This document shows, piece after piece, positions 16,761-26,347 of a stretch of DNA of 64,000 nt. Each line of letters begins with the position of its first letter. Positions within the stretch are counted from its first letter, which is position 1. A program made the translations under genes and the position numbers. The notes below the pieces were generated by a model. It worked only from the letters and a program-made list of their open reading frames with translations. It had not been told where the DNA came from and made no database searches. Origin of the DNA: Lysobacter_K koreensis (GTDB taxonomy: Bacteria; Pseudomonadota; Gammaproteobacteria; Xanthomonadales; Xanthomonadaceae); assembly GCF_042677045.1 (NCBI RefSeq), contig NZ_JBHTIH010000002.1, positions 744,001 through 808,000 of the forward strand. The letters run 5' to 3'.

Positions 16761-17447
16761 ATGCCGGGCTACACCACGCGCAACCTCACCGTCCGCCTCG
16801 GCGGCCACGGCTACCGCATCCGTGCGCTCAGCGACAAGCAGCAGTTCGCCGACAGCAACGGCGCGGCCGAACGCGCCGGCATCTCGTCGGCGCTGTGGAG
16901 CCTGTTCGGCCAGGTCTGGCCCGCCGGGCGCGTGCTGGCCGAGGCGATGTGCACCTTCGACGTCGCCGGCAAGCGCATCCTCGAACTAGGCTGCGGACTG
17001 GGGCTGTCGAGCCTCGTCCTGCAGCGCCGCCGCGCGGACGTGGTCGCCAGCGACCACCACCCGCTCGCGCAGTCGTTCCTGGCGCACAACGCCGCGCTCA
17101 ACGACCTGCCCGAGCTGGCGTACCACGACCTGCCGTGGGCGGTGCCCGACGCCAGGCTCGGCCGCTTCGACCTGATCATCGGCAGCGACATCCTCTACGA
17201 GCGCGACCACGCCGCGCAGCTCGCGGCGATGATGCTGCGCCATGCCCACCCGGATGCCGAAGTGCTGATCACCGACCCGGGCCGCGGCAACAGCAACCCG
17301 TTCACGCGCGCGCTCGCAACCCAGGGCTACGACGTGACCGAGCACCGCAGCCGCTTCGACGAGGGCGACGTCGCGCCGTTCCGCGGCCGCCTGCTCAGCT
17401 ACCGGCGCGGCGCGCTGCGGCCGGCCACAGCGCTGGTTCCGGCATGA
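16761..17447 (+). CDS. class I methyltransferase (protein-methyltransferase-like)
   Basis: 228-residue methyltransferase starting MPGYTTRNLTVRLGGHGYRI. Motif I is ILELGCGLGLSSLVL (about 73-87); later FDLIIGSDILYERDH (about 136-150) matches the D-ILY signature of Methyltransf_16/protein-lysine methyltransferase types. SNPFTRAL follows. The target is unknown. Its TGA stop overlaps the ATG of the YkgJ-like gene (ATGA), so the two are translationally coupled. An upstream in-frame ATG at 16506 was rejected because the intervening residues have no coding character. Confidence 0.88.
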   Translation: MPGYTTRNLTVRLGGHGYRIRALSDKQQFADSNGAAERAGISSALWSLFGQVWPAGRVLAEAMCTFDVAGKRILELGCGLGLSSLVLQRRRADVVASDHHPLAQSFLAHNAALNDLPELAYHDLPWAVPDARLGRFDLIIGSDILYERDHAAQLAAMMLRHAHPDAEVLITDPGRGNSNPFTRALATQGYDVTEHRSRFDEGDVAPFRGRLLSYRRGALRPATALVPA

Positions 17448-17842
17448 GCGTCGCCACCGACGCAGACGACCAGCGCATCGATGCCACGGTGTCGTGCAGC
17501 AGTTGCGACGCGGTGTGCTGCCGGCTGACGGTACTGGTGATGCCCGAAGACAACGTGCCGCGCCATCTGGTCGACCGCAACGAGCACGGCCTGGACGTGA
17601 TGGCGCGCGGCGAGGACGGCTGGTGCATCGCGCTGGACGAAACCCGCATGTGCTGCGGCATCTACGAGCAGCGCCCGGCGATCTGCCGCAAGTTCGCGAT
17701 GGGCAGCGCGTACTGCCGCGACGAGCGCGAACTCTACCGGCACCGCTACGACGAGCCGAACGACGTCGACGGCCGCCTCGACGGCGACCGAAGCATCCCG
17801 CTGACCGTCATCGATAACCGGGCAGGCGCCGCACGGCGATGA
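17444..17842 (+). CDS. YkgJ family cysteine-cluster protein
   Basis: 132-residue protein of the zinc/iron-chelating YkgJ type. Cysteines are arranged as CSSCDAVCC (about 18-26), then WCIALDETRMCCGIYEQRP and AICRKFAMGSAYC, the usual spacing of the family. Function is unproven: it is thought to bind a metal or an Fe-S cluster. It overlaps the preceding methyltransferase by four bases (ATGA), so co-expression is expected. A second YkgJ-like protein is encoded at 27550-27903. Its 3' end overlaps a small convergent gene by 35 bases. Confidence 0.9.
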   Translation: MSVATDADDQRIDATVSCSSCDAVCCRLTVLVMPEDNVPRHLVDRNEHGLDVMARGEDGWCIALDETRMCCGIYEQRPAICRKFAMGSAYCRDERELYRHRYDEPNDVDGRLDGDRSIPLTVIDNRAGAARR

Positions 17843-18008
17843 TCTCGCCCGGCGGCAGGCGGCCGGCACGTTGGCGGTCGCGGGCGATTTCCAGCGCCAC
17901 CTCGTCGCCTCCGCGCAGCGCGTAGGAATCGACGGTGAAGTCGTGTTCGCTGCCATCGGCCAGTGCGACCTCGAAGATCACGTTTCCCAGAGCGGCCGGC
18001 CTAGCCAT
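17808..18008 (-). CDS. small hypothetical protein (66 aa)
   Basis: Begins MARPAALGNVIFEVALADG and reads as a compact beta-rich domain (FEVALADGSEHDFTVDSYAL...), soluble and without motifs known to me. The frame continues 21 codons further upstream to 18071, but those residues are Pro/Arg-rich and look non-coding. The overlap of 35 bases with the convergent YkgJ-like gene lowers confidence slightly, although the amino-acid composition is protein-like. Confidence 0.55.
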   Translation of the reverse strand: MARPAALGNVIFEVALADGSEHDFTVDSYALRGGDEVALEIARDRQRAGRLPPGEIIAVRRLPGYR

Positions 18009-18370
18009 GGGCGCGCTCCCGACCGGTGGATGGCCCGGCAGGCAGGTTCGACGAATCTCGTGTACCCGCACCGCATGGTGCGTTTCGGCAATGGTGCGTG
18101 ATCGGTGTCATGGCCCCTCGAAGACGTGCCGTGGAGCGGCTGCAGGCGCAGCGATGCGGCATCGGCAACGAATGGGCCGGCGGCTTGCGACGCCAGCGGA
18201 CCGACTGCACGAATCCGTCCATGCCGGCGCCGCTGGATGCAGCACCGACGCCCCACGCTAACACGCCACGACGGCGCCGCGACGACGTTCGTCGGCGGCG
18301 CCGGTCACACCCGTTTAGCACGGGCGTTGCTACGTTGCGCGCTCCCACAGCCTCGCCAATGGAACCGCCG
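18009..18370. other. gene-free stretch, nothing recognised
   Basis: About 360 bases between a small minus-strand gene and the PfpI-like gene. It is GC-rich with only Arg/Pro-rich chance frames. No repeat pair, terminator or clear promoter is seen. It presumably holds the promoter of the downstream gene. Confidence 0.4.
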
Positions 18371-19051
18371 ATGAAGATCCTGATGGTGCTGACCTCGCAC
18401 GACAAGCTCGGCGACACCGGGCGCAAGACCGGGTTCTGGCTCGAGGAGTTCGCCGCGCCCTATTACGAATTCGCCGATGCCGGCATGGAGGTCGTGCTGG
18501 CCTCGCCGTTGGGCGGACAGCCGCCGCTGGATCCCAAGAGCGATGACCCCGACGCGCAGACGCCCGCGACCCGCCGGTTCCGGGGCGATGCCGAGGCCAT
18601 CGCCGCGCTCGCCTCGACCCGCAAGCTGTCCGAGGTGGCCAATGGCAACTTCGACGCGGTGTTCTATCCCGGTGGCCACGGCCCGTTGTGGGACCTGGCC
18701 GAGAACCGCGACTCGATCCGCCTGATCGAGACCACCCACGCCGCGGGAAAACCCGTGGCCGCGGTGTGCCACGCGCCGGGCGTGTTCCGCCACGCCAAGG
18801 CCGCCGACGGCACGCCGCTGGTGAAGGACAAGTCGGTCACCGGCTTCACCAACTCCGAGGAGGCCGCGGTCGGCCTGACCGACGTGGTGCCGTTCCTGGT
18901 CGAGGACATGCTCAAGGCCAACGGCGGCCGCTATTCCAAGCAGGACGACTGGCAGCGCTACGCGATCACCGACGGCAACCTGGTCACCGGCCAGAACCCG
19001 GCCTCGTCGCAGGACGCGGCCAAGGCGGTGCTGGCGCTGCTGGGGCGCTAG
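18371..19051 (+). CDS. type 1 glutamine amidotransferase-like (DJ-1/PfpI) protein
   Basis: 226-residue DJ-1/PfpI-superfamily protein. Marks are MKILMVLTSHDKLGDTG at the start, GFWLEEFAAPYYEF (about 21-34) with the conserved Glu, YPGGHGPLWDLAE (about 96-108), the nucleophile elbow AAVCHAPG (about 130-137) and SEEAAVGLTDVVPF. It resembles Hsp31-like glyoxalase III/chaperone proteins. Activity on glyoxals or as a stress protein is a family-level inference. An alternative ATG four codons upstream (18359) is equally in frame. Confidence 0.92.
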   Translation: MKILMVLTSHDKLGDTGRKTGFWLEEFAAPYYEFADAGMEVVLASPLGGQPPLDPKSDDPDAQTPATRRFRGDAEAIAALASTRKLSEVANGNFDAVFYPGGHGPLWDLAENRDSIRLIETTHAAGKPVAAVCHAPGVFRHAKAADGTPLVKDKSVTGFTNSEEAAVGLTDVVPFLVEDMLKANGGRYSKQDDWQRYAITDGNLVTGQNPASSQDAAKAVLALLGR

Positions 19052-19111
19052 GGACGATCTGCCGGCCGCGCGGACTGCGGAGGAACCACCGGCCTGCCGT
19101 ATCGTGGCGCC

Positions 19112-19645
19112 ATGACCACCCCCACCCTGCCCGGCCTGAGATACCTCAGCGGCTACAGCGAGCCGCTGCAGGCGCAGGTGCGCGAGCTGATCGCGCGCGA
19201 CCGGCTCGGCGAGCTGCTGCGCAACCGTTACGGCCAGGCGCATGACGTGCGCAACGACAAGGCCCTGTTCGACTACGCGGTCGAGCTCAAGGACCGCTAC
19301 ATGCGCAAGGCCGAGCCGCTCAACAAAGTCGTCTACGACAACAAGCTGCACGTGGTGCGCCACGCGCTGGGTACCCACACGGCGGTGTCGCGCGTGCAGG
19401 GCAGCAAGCTCAAGGCCAGTCGCGAGATCCGCATCGCCACCGTGTTCCGCGATGCGCCGGCCGAGCTCCTGAAAATGATCGTGGTGCACGAGCTGGCGCA
19501 CCTGAAGCAGCGCGAGCACGACAAGGCGTTCTACCAGCTGTGCACGCACATGGCGGCGGACTATCACCAGCTCGAGTTCGACACGCGCCTGTATCTGACG
19601 CACCTGGAGTGCGTGCGGCCGGAGCTGCCTGCCGTTGGCGGGTAA
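19112..19645 (+). CDS. YgjP-like metal-dependent hydrolase (M48-type)
   Basis: 177-residue predicted zinc metallopeptidase of the YgjP/SprT-like group (DUF45). The active-site motif VVHELAHLKQREHDKAFY places His126, Glu127, His130 and His136, with SREIRIATVFRDAPAELLK just before it, as in the family. It is soluble and carries no signal peptide. It may act in protein or peptide turnover, but the substrate is unknown. It is about 60 bases downstream of the PfpI-like gene, same strand, and is followed by a family D REP doublet. Confidence 0.9.
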   Translation: MTTPTLPGLRYLSGYSEPLQAQVRELIARDRLGELLRNRYGQAHDVRNDKALFDYAVELKDRYMRKAEPLNKVVYDNKLHVVRHALGTHTAVSRVQGSKLKASREIRIATVFRDAPAELLKMIVVHELAHLKQREHDKAFYQLCTHMAADYHQLEFDTRLYLTHLECVRPELPAVGG

Positions 19646-19687
19646 CGACACGAGAAGCCGGAAGGCGTTCGATGCGTCGTGGCACTT

Positions 19688-19773
19688 GCTCGTCATTCCT
19701 GCGCACGCAGGAACCCAGTGCCTTCGACGTCCAGAGCCAAGTCGCCGGATCCCTGCGATCGCAGGGATGACGA
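19688..19773. repeat. REP doublet, family D
   Basis: Arms GCTCGTCATTCCTGCGCACG and CCCTGCGATCGCAGGGATGACGA in inverted orientation. It is the second, more diverged copy of the element at 14239-14325 and lies between two convergent genes. Confidence 0.75.
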
Positions 19774-19854
19774 CCAGGCATGGAGGAAGCGCGAGGCGCT
19801 GGCGTTGCCTCTTTCGCGGGAACCACGAGCGTTGTGCAAGCGCATCCCGCGCCA

Positions 19855-20949
19855 CTACGACACCCCGAACAATTCCGCCTGCATGCCGAGATTCTCGGCA
19901 TCCACGAACCCCGCCAAGCCCACGCCCACCAACCGGTAACGCGTGCCCTCGGCGTGCTCCACCCGCGCGCGCAGGGCGCAGGCAATCCTCGCCACCTCTT
20001 CCATCGAGCGCGGCGGCGACGGCGACGTCAGGCTGCGGGTCAGGACGCGGAAGTCGGACGTCTTGAGCTTCAGCACCACCGTGCGCGCGACGCGCCCCGG
20101 ATGCGCCTGCAGCTCGCGCTGGTAACCGGCCCAGGCCTTCTCCGCCATGCGGAGGATGTGCGGCTGCAACTCGTCCAGGCGCAGGTCGTGCTCGAAGGTG
20201 TCCTCGGCCGAAACCTGCAGGGTCGGACGCTCGGGTTGCACCGGGTGTTCGTCGATGCCGCGCGCGAGCTCGTGCAGGCGCCGACCCCAGCGACCGAAAC
20301 GCCGCTCCAGCGCCGGCAGTTCCAGCGCGCGCAGTTCGCCCACCGTGGCCACGGCCAACTGCGCGAGCTTGCCTTCCATCACCTTGCCCACGCCCGGCAG
20401 GCGGCCGACCGGCAGCGGCGTCAGGAACGCCTCGACCTGGTGCGGGCGGATCACGAACACGCCGTCGGGCTTGCGCCAGTCCGAGGCGATCTTGGCCAGG
20501 AACTTGTTGGGCGCGACCCCGGCCGAGGCGGTCAGCTGGGTTTCGGCGCGGATTGCCGCGCGGATCGCCTGCGCGGTCTCGGTGGCCGATGCCAGGCCGG
20601 TCTTGGCGTGGGTGACGTCGAGGTAGGCCTCGTCCAGCGACAGCGGTTCGACCAGGTCGGTGTGGCGCGCGAAGATCTCGCGCACCTGCCGCGACACCGC
20701 CTTGTAGCGCACGAAGTCCGGCGGCACGAACACCGCATCGGGGCACAGGCGCTCGGCGCGCACCGCCGGCATCGCCGAACGCACCCCGAACACGCGCGCC
20801 TCGTAGCTGGCCGCACACACCACCGAGCGCGCCCCGCGCCACGCGACCACCACCGGCCTGCCGCGTAGCGACGGCTCGTCGCGCTGCTCGACCGACGCGT
20901 AGAACGCGTCCATGTCGACGTGCAGGATTTTTCTTGGCGGTGCGGGCAT
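19855..20949 (-). CDS. dinB: DNA polymerase IV (Y-family)
   Basis: 364-residue error-prone translesion polymerase. The active-site carboxylates lie in HVDMDAFYASVE (Asp12) and LSLDEAYLDVT (Asp106, Glu107). Further marks are SYEARVFGVRSAMP (about 49-62), ASAGVAPNKFLAKIASD (about 140-156) and a C-terminal little-finger region. Length and motif order match E. coli DinB. No LexA-type SOS box was seen in the short upstream region, so damage induction is not supported here. There is no obvious C-terminal beta-clamp motif beyond the final QAELFGVS (QxxLF-like), which may serve. Confidence 0.96.
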   Translation of the reverse strand: MPAPPRKILHVDMDAFYASVEQRDEPSLRGRPVVVAWRGARSVVCAASYEARVFGVRSAMPAVRAERLCPDAVFVPPDFVRYKAVSRQVREIFARHTDLVEPLSLDEAYLDVTHAKTGLASATETAQAIRAAIRAETQLTASAGVAPNKFLAKIASDWRKPDGVFVIRPHQVEAFLTPLPVGRLPGVGKVMEGKLAQLAVATVGELRALELPALERRFGRWGRRLHELARGIDEHPVQPERPTLQVSAEDTFEHDLRLDELQPHILRMAEKAWAGYQRELQAHPGRVARTVVLKLKTSDFRVLTRSLTSPSPPRSMEEVARIACALRARVEHAEGTRYRLVGVGLAGFVDAENLGMQAELFGVS

Positions 20950-21064
20950 GGCTCAGGCAAACCAGGACAGGCGACTATTCTGCCTTTCGTGCAAGGCAGG
21001 TCGCGCTGTATCCGACCGGTGCATGGTCATGCAGCGACGCTGCCCGTTCGCCATCATCGACGAA

Positions 21065-21187
21065 GCAAATCCCCCCTGCCCCCTTTTCCAAAGGGGGCAA
21101 AGGCAAGCACTCACACTGGTCTCGCTTTTCCCTGTGAAACCAGGTTTTCTCCCTCCTTTGAAAAAGGAGGGCCGGGGAGGATTTGCT
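21065..21187. repeat. inverted repeat pair, family C
   Basis: GCAAATCCCCCCTGCCCCC and CCTCCTTTGAAAAAGGAGGG-type arms. The arms themselves contain short stems (CCCCTTTTCCAAAGGGG; CTCCTTTGAAAAAGGAG). It is the third copy of the element at 1355 and 5122, but with the arms in a different order, so it may be a rearranged pair. Confidence 0.65.
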
Positions 21188-21197
21188 GTTGCTGCTT

Positions 21198-21563
21198 CTA
21201 CCCCCGCAACAGCAACACCGGCAACGCCACCAGTCCCAGCAACACCACGATCGCCAGCACGGTCAGGGCCACGCGCCCGGGCTGCTCACGCAACACCTGC
21301 CCGAACGTCTCGGCGGTGCCATCGCGCTTGGCCGCCGCGTACTCGGCGCGCACACGGGTCTGGCGCTGCTGCTGGTAATCGACCATCAGCCGCTTGGCTT
21401 CGGCGATGTCGCCATCGTGGGTGATCCAGATGCCGCCGTAGGAAATGCCCCAGCGGCTGGGCTGGGTCTCGTAGAACTCGATTTTGTGGGTCTCGAGCAT
21501 CGCGCGCACGTCGGCGATCTCGTCGTCGAGCACGTTGCGCAGGTTCAGGAGCAGCTTGGCCAT
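21198..21563 (-). CDS. DUF6164 family protein
   Basis: 121-residue protein. The soluble N-terminal part begins MAKLLLNLRNVLDDEIADV and has HKIEFYETQPSRWGISYGG (about 26-44), typical of DUF6164 in gammaproteobacteria. A C-terminal hydrophobic helix (about 98-118, ALTVLAIVVLLGLVALPVLLL) anchors it in the membrane. The N-terminal half resembles a small ferredoxin-like signal-transducing fold. No function is established to my knowledge. It is a single gene following the family C repeat. Confidence 0.85.
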   Translation of the reverse strand: MAKLLLNLRNVLDDEIADVRAMLETHKIEFYETQPSRWGISYGGIWITHDGDIAEAKRLMVDYQQQRQTRVRAEYAAAKRDGTAETFGQVLREQPGRVALTVLAIVVLLGLVALPVLLLRG

Positions 21564-21993
21564 GTTGCGATGATAGCGCCACGACTAGATATCGGAACGT
21601 GCGTACCGAGACAAAACGCTGGACGTTCTCGCCGACCAAGCCGAGCCGAACCGACGTGGGCGTCGTAGGAGTGTCGGGCCGTAGGAGTGTCGGGTGGAGA
21701 GTGAGCGCCTAGAAGTTCCGTTCTCCTGGCATGGAGGCCGCGCGAACGGGTTGCATGATCTGTCGCACGGAACCGCGACCGCGCGCATCGCGCCAGGCCT
21801 TCTGTGATCGACCTCACAGAACGCTGCGGTGCCGCGCACACTTGGGCCCGACACGACGTGTGCATTGTCCTAAAGGAACTTCAAGCGCGGCCGACAACGT
21901 AGCCATGACCCGTGTGACTTGCTGAGCCCATGACAGAAGGTCACGACCGTTCGGATTGTGTAGCAGCTCGCCAAGTACAGAGAGGCGACACAG
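21564..21993. other. 430-base regulatory gap containing a Clp/CRP-type site
   Basis: No convincing gene is seen. Between 21660 and 21720 there is a short direct repeat of CGTAGGAGTGTCGGG. At 21803 a perfect CRP-type palindrome occurs (listed separately). The rest shows no recognisable structure. Confidence 0.5.
21803..21818. promoter_or_regulatory. perfect CRP/Clp-type binding palindrome
   Basis: TGTGATCGACCTCACA matches TGTGA-N6-TCACA, the consensus bound by E. coli CRP and by the Xanthomonas homologue Clp. It lies about 175 bases upstream of the ATG of a small secreted protein (21994) and about 240 bases from the divergent DUF6164 gene. Occupancy is inference. In Xanthomonas, Clp binding is relieved by c-di-GMP, and c-di-GMP genes are common in this window. 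Confidence 0.65.
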
Positions 21994-22317
21994 ATGAGTG
22001 AAGATCCGACCAGATCGACGCCTAACGCGCGAGCGATTGCCGGTACTGCCCCTAGGTCGCGCGGGGCGCGCGCAGCAGTACGGATAGCGTTTCTGCTGCT
22101 GGCCGGAACCATGGCGTTCCAGGCACAGGCGGAGCAGGCGCTGGTGACTGGACCCACGACCGCCAAGGTCAAGGCCCAGCTCGACTTCAGAATCGTGATA
22201 CCCGAAACGCTGCACGCGGGTACGCGCGACCAGCAGCGTCGCCGTTCCAGGCAAGTCGTCACGCGCAGCACCGAAGTACGTGGCGACCGGATCGTCACCA
22301 CGTTCGCACGCTTCTGA
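21994..22317 (+). CDS. small exported protein of unknown function (107 aa)
   Basis: Residues 1-29 are a polar, basic leader; a hydrophobic stretch IAFLLLAGTMAFQAQA (about 31-46) ends in AQA-EQ, a good signal-peptidase site. The mature part of about 60 residues includes KVKAQLDFRIVIPETLHAG, two runs of basic residues and an ending TEVRGDRIVTTFARF. No cysteines or known domain. AGAGAGG precedes the ATG. I do not recognise the family, although LDFRIVIPETL recalls small secreted proteins of this bacterial group. A perfect Clp-type palindrome lies upstream, so cAMP- or c-di-GMP-linked control is plausible. Confidence 0.7.
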   Translation: MSEDPTRSTPNARAIAGTAPRSRGARAAVRIAFLLLAGTMAFQAQAEQALVTGPTTAKVKAQLDFRIVIPETLHAGTRDQQRRRSRQVVTRSTEVRGDRIVTTFARF

Positions 22318-22359
22318 CCGGCTTTCGCGTACTCCGCAGCAACCGAGCCAGGCACATGC

Positions 22360-22971
22360 TCAGCGCTTCTCGGTCACCGCGCGGCGCAGGTTGATGCGCG
22401 CCTGCGCATCCAGGTGGGTGTGGAAGAAGTCGCTCAGGTAGATGCGCTCGCGGCCCAGCAGGCCCTTGAGGAAGCGCCGCCGGTTGAGCTTGAACACCCA
22501 GGCCGGGACGTGGCCGCGGTACTCGGCGGCGATGCCGCGGTCGTAGGCGTCGAACGCCGCCGGCTCGGCGCCAAGGATCGCCATGTCGCAGTCGAGGAAC
22601 AGCGCGGCGTCGCGGTCGACGTCCGCCGACGCCAGGCGGCCGTGGCGTGCGGTGAGGTGGATCAGCTCGGCGACGCGCGCTGCCTCGATGCCGCGGTCGG
22701 GCAACCAGCGCGCGATGTGCTCGATCGCCAGGTCGGCCGAGCGCGCCTCGTTGTCGGCGCGGCCGGCCTCGTAGATCGCATCGTGGTACAGCACCGCCAG
22801 GTAGACCTCGGCCGGTTGCGTCCAGCCCGCGCCGTCCGCCACCCGCTGGTACTGGCGCAGCACCTCGTGGACATGCTGGAGGTTGTGGTACGCGCGTGCC
22901 GGCGTGGCGTAGGCCGCCTCGAGCGCCGCCCATTGCGGCGGCGAGATCGGCAGCGGTGCATCAGCGGACAT
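22360..22971 (-). CDS. HD-domain metal-dependent phosphohydrolase (COG4339-like)
   Basis: 203-residue cytosolic HD-superfamily protein. It has AYHNLQHVHEVL (about 26-37), the metal-binding HD in AVLYHDAIYE (about 58-67), ADLAIEHI, HLTARHG and a conserved LDCDMAILG. The C-terminal RRRFLKGLLGRERIYLSDFFH block is typical of the group. The substrate (nucleotide or other phosphate ester) is unknown. It is downstream of the TPR-GGDEF gene on the same strand, but more than 100 bases away, so operon membership is doubtful. Confidence 0.9.
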   Translation of the reverse strand: MSADAPLPISPPQWAALEAAYATPARAYHNLQHVHEVLRQYQRVADGAGWTQPAEVYLAVLYHDAIYEAGRADNEARSADLAIEHIARWLPDRGIEAARVAELIHLTARHGRLASADVDRDAALFLDCDMAILGAEPAAFDAYDRGIAAEYRGHVPAWVFKLNRRRFLKGLLGRERIYLSDFFHTHLDAQARINLRRAVTEKR

Positions 22972-23082
22972 GGCGATTCATGCGGGCAGCGGGTGTCGAA
23001 TCGGACGGGGCCGGCAACGGCGTGGATGAAAGCAATGATGGCGCATGCCAACCGATCGCACGCGAGTGCCGCGCTCGGCGCC

Positions 23083-24909
<1,827 letters not shown>

Positions 24910-24931
24910 CTCGCAGATACCTATCGCTGTA

Positions 24932-25192
24932 TCAGATCGCGTCAGGGTCAGGCTCGTCGCCAGGCTCATCCCTGACAGGGCTTTCCTCTGCCGGCGCGTC
25001 ACTCGGCGTCATCACTGCGAACCACATCTTTGCCCGCCCACCCAGCAGCGAAGCCAACTTGGACGCGTCGCGGCCGAGCAACACCTCGCGCTCGTCATCG
25101 CCAACATTGAGAGCGGCAACTTCGTTGCTGTACTCGACCTCGCTCAGCTGCGGCTTGCTACCCAACTCTTCAAGAAACCTGACAGTACGCAT
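24932..25192 (-). CDS. candidate borosin precursor peptide 2 (86 aa)
   Basis: Paralogue of the peptide encoded next to it. The shared leader is FLEELGSKPQ, then SEVEY, EVAALNV, LLGRD and KLASLLGGR (to about residue 52). After that comes a different, longer tail: MWFAVMTPSD, then an acidic Pro-rich stretch (EESPVRDEPGDEPDPDAI). The start is set at the ATG with AAGGGGGTG eight bases upstream; a further in-frame ATG 12 codons earlier lacks such a site. In split borosins the leader binds a separate alpha-N-methyltransferase, and backbone amides near the C terminus are methylated. The MWFAVMT region is the likely core. No cleavage site can be assigned. Confidence 0.78.
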   Translation of the reverse strand: MRTVRFLEELGSKPQLSEVEYSNEVAALNVGDDEREVLLGRDASKLASLLGGRAKMWFAVMTPSDAPAEESPVRDEPGDEPDPDAI

Positions 25193-25270
25193 TGCAAACA
25201 CCCCCTTTTTTAGCACCGCTTCCGACAAGTAGATCCAATTTAATTCAGTTCAAAACGCTCAAACACGTTG

Positions 25271-25477
25271 CTATTCGGCCGCCATGATCATGCACCGCAT
25301 GTCATCTCTGCCACCAAGCAAGTTGCTGAGGACAGACTCATCGCGCTCGAGTAGCGCATCTTTCTGCGCGCCTTCTATGTCAAGGGCGGCGACAGTCGTC
25401 GCGTACTCAAATGCTGACATATGGGTCGCACTGGGGTTACGGCCCATCGACTCGAGAAACTGGATGGCATTCGACAT
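25271..25477 (-). CDS. candidate borosin precursor peptide 1 (68 aa)
   Basis: Short helical peptide beginning MSNAIQFLESMGRNPSATH and ending LLGGRDDMRCMIMAAE. It aligns with the peptide at 24932-25192 over the whole leader (FLE-xG; EY; VAAL; LL-RD; L-LLGGR--M), then ends almost at once. The architecture, a helical leader of about 55 residues plus a short hydrophobic C terminus beside a tetrapyrrole-methylase-fold enzyme, is that of Shewanella SonA-type split-borosin precursors. Candidate methylation sites lie in RCMIM. AAGGGAG lies seven bases before this ATG; an ATG two codons earlier is too close to it. The gap to the methyltransferase stop is about 20 bases. Confidence 0.82.
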   Translation of the reverse strand: MSNAIQFLESMGRNPSATHMSAFEYATTVAALDIEGAQKDALLERDESVLSNLLGGRDDMRCMIMAAE

Positions 25478-25498
25478 GATCATTCTCCCTTGCTCGTG

Positions 25499-26314
25499 TT
25501 AGACGGCAGTTGGTGCGTTGCGTGCGGCAACTTCAAGATCGATCTGCGCCAGGCGGTCGAGCATTACCTGATTGCGCTGCATCGGCCGGGCCGGCGGGAT
25601 CACCAGGGTGGTCTGCAACCTCATGTCCGCCTCGATAATCCCCGACAGCGGCATCCCCTCCATGCGCGGCGTCGTGATCGGGAGGGTAGCAGCTTCGTAG
25701 GCGATTACTTCGTGGTCCAGGGGGTAATCGGGGGCCAGCAACTCGACCAGCAGGCGGCGGTAATCCGGGCCGGTGGCGAAGCGTGCCAGCGAGCGGTCGC
25801 CGGCAATGCCGATCTGCCACAGGATCAAATAGGCCGAGGGGTCGATCCGGCGCTGGTAGAACATGAACTGGCTGGCCTCGTAGTGCTGGCAGCCGTAGGT
25901 GCCCGGGTCGATGCCCAGGTCGGCGTACAGGCAATCTTCGGCGGAGATGCCCGGCTCCATCACGGCCTCGAAGCCCTCGGCGCGCGCGCCCTCGATGGCG
26001 CGGTGCGGCACCAGCGCGAACACGCCCGGGTGGCCGTAAAACACCCCGCACACGGTACGGCCGGCGCGGACCTCGACCAGCATCGCCTCGACCATCTCGC
26101 GGTAGGTTTCGGTGCGCTTCTTGCCTTCGGCGTAGTACGGCTGGAGGCTGCGGGTGTCCGGGCGCATGTCCTGCAGCCACAGTTCGACCAGCGGGTCGGA
26201 CACCAGCGCGAACACGACGTCGGCCTGTTCGATGTGGCTGCGAGAGCGCGGGCTGAGGTGGGCGCCGAGCATCATGCCCAGGCCGACGCAGGCCAGGCTT
26301 CCTTGGGGGGTCAT
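25499..26314 (-). CDS. split-borosin peptide backbone alpha-N-methyltransferase (SonM-like)
   Basis: 271-residue SAM-dependent enzyme of the tetrapyrrole (corrin/porphyrin) methylase fold. It starts GSLACVGLGMMLGAHLSPRSR (split: SAM-loop type, residues 5-17), then LQPYYAEGKKRTETYREM (about 57-74), VFYGHPGVFALVPHRAI (91-107), MEPGISAEDCLYADLGIDPG (119-138), EASQFMFYQRR and PLDHEVIAYEA (198-208). From memory these match OphMA/SonM peptide N-methyltransferases, including the Tyr61, Arg67, Tyr71 and Tyr93 cluster. Unlike OphMA, the substrate peptide is not fused but encoded by the next two genes. A uroporphyrinogen or precorrin methyltransferase is much less likely. Weak ribosome-binding site; 33 bases after the GNAT gene. 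Confidence 0.88.
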   Translation of the reverse strand: MTPQGSLACVGLGMMLGAHLSPRSRSHIEQADVVFALVSDPLVELWLQDMRPDTRSLQPYYAEGKKRTETYREMVEAMLVEVRAGRTVCGVFYGHPGVFALVPHRAIEGARAEGFEAVMEPGISAEDCLYADLGIDPGTYGCQHYEASQFMFYQRRIDPSAYLILWQIGIAGDRSLARFATGPDYRRLLVELLAPDYPLDHEVIAYEAATLPITTPRMEGMPLSGIIEADMRLQTTLVIPPARPMQRNQVMLDRLAQIDLEVAARNAPTAV

Positions 26315-26347
26315 CGAAACGCCGGAAAGTGTGAAGGAGTCGGCAAT

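Noticed and set aside
20940..21060. SOS (LexA) box upstream of dinB
   Set aside because: No CTG-N10-CAG-like or other plausible LexA palindrome was seen in the short upstream region.
24932..25477. Toxin-antitoxin pair for the two small proteins
   Set aside because: They are homologous to each other rather than a toxin plus a DNA-binding antitoxin, and their architecture fits RiPP precursors.
25499..26314. Uroporphyrinogen or precorrin C-methyltransferase
   Set aside because: The fold is shared, but the specific segments match peptide N-methyltransferases and no tetrapyrrole gene is nearby, while two matching precursor peptides are.
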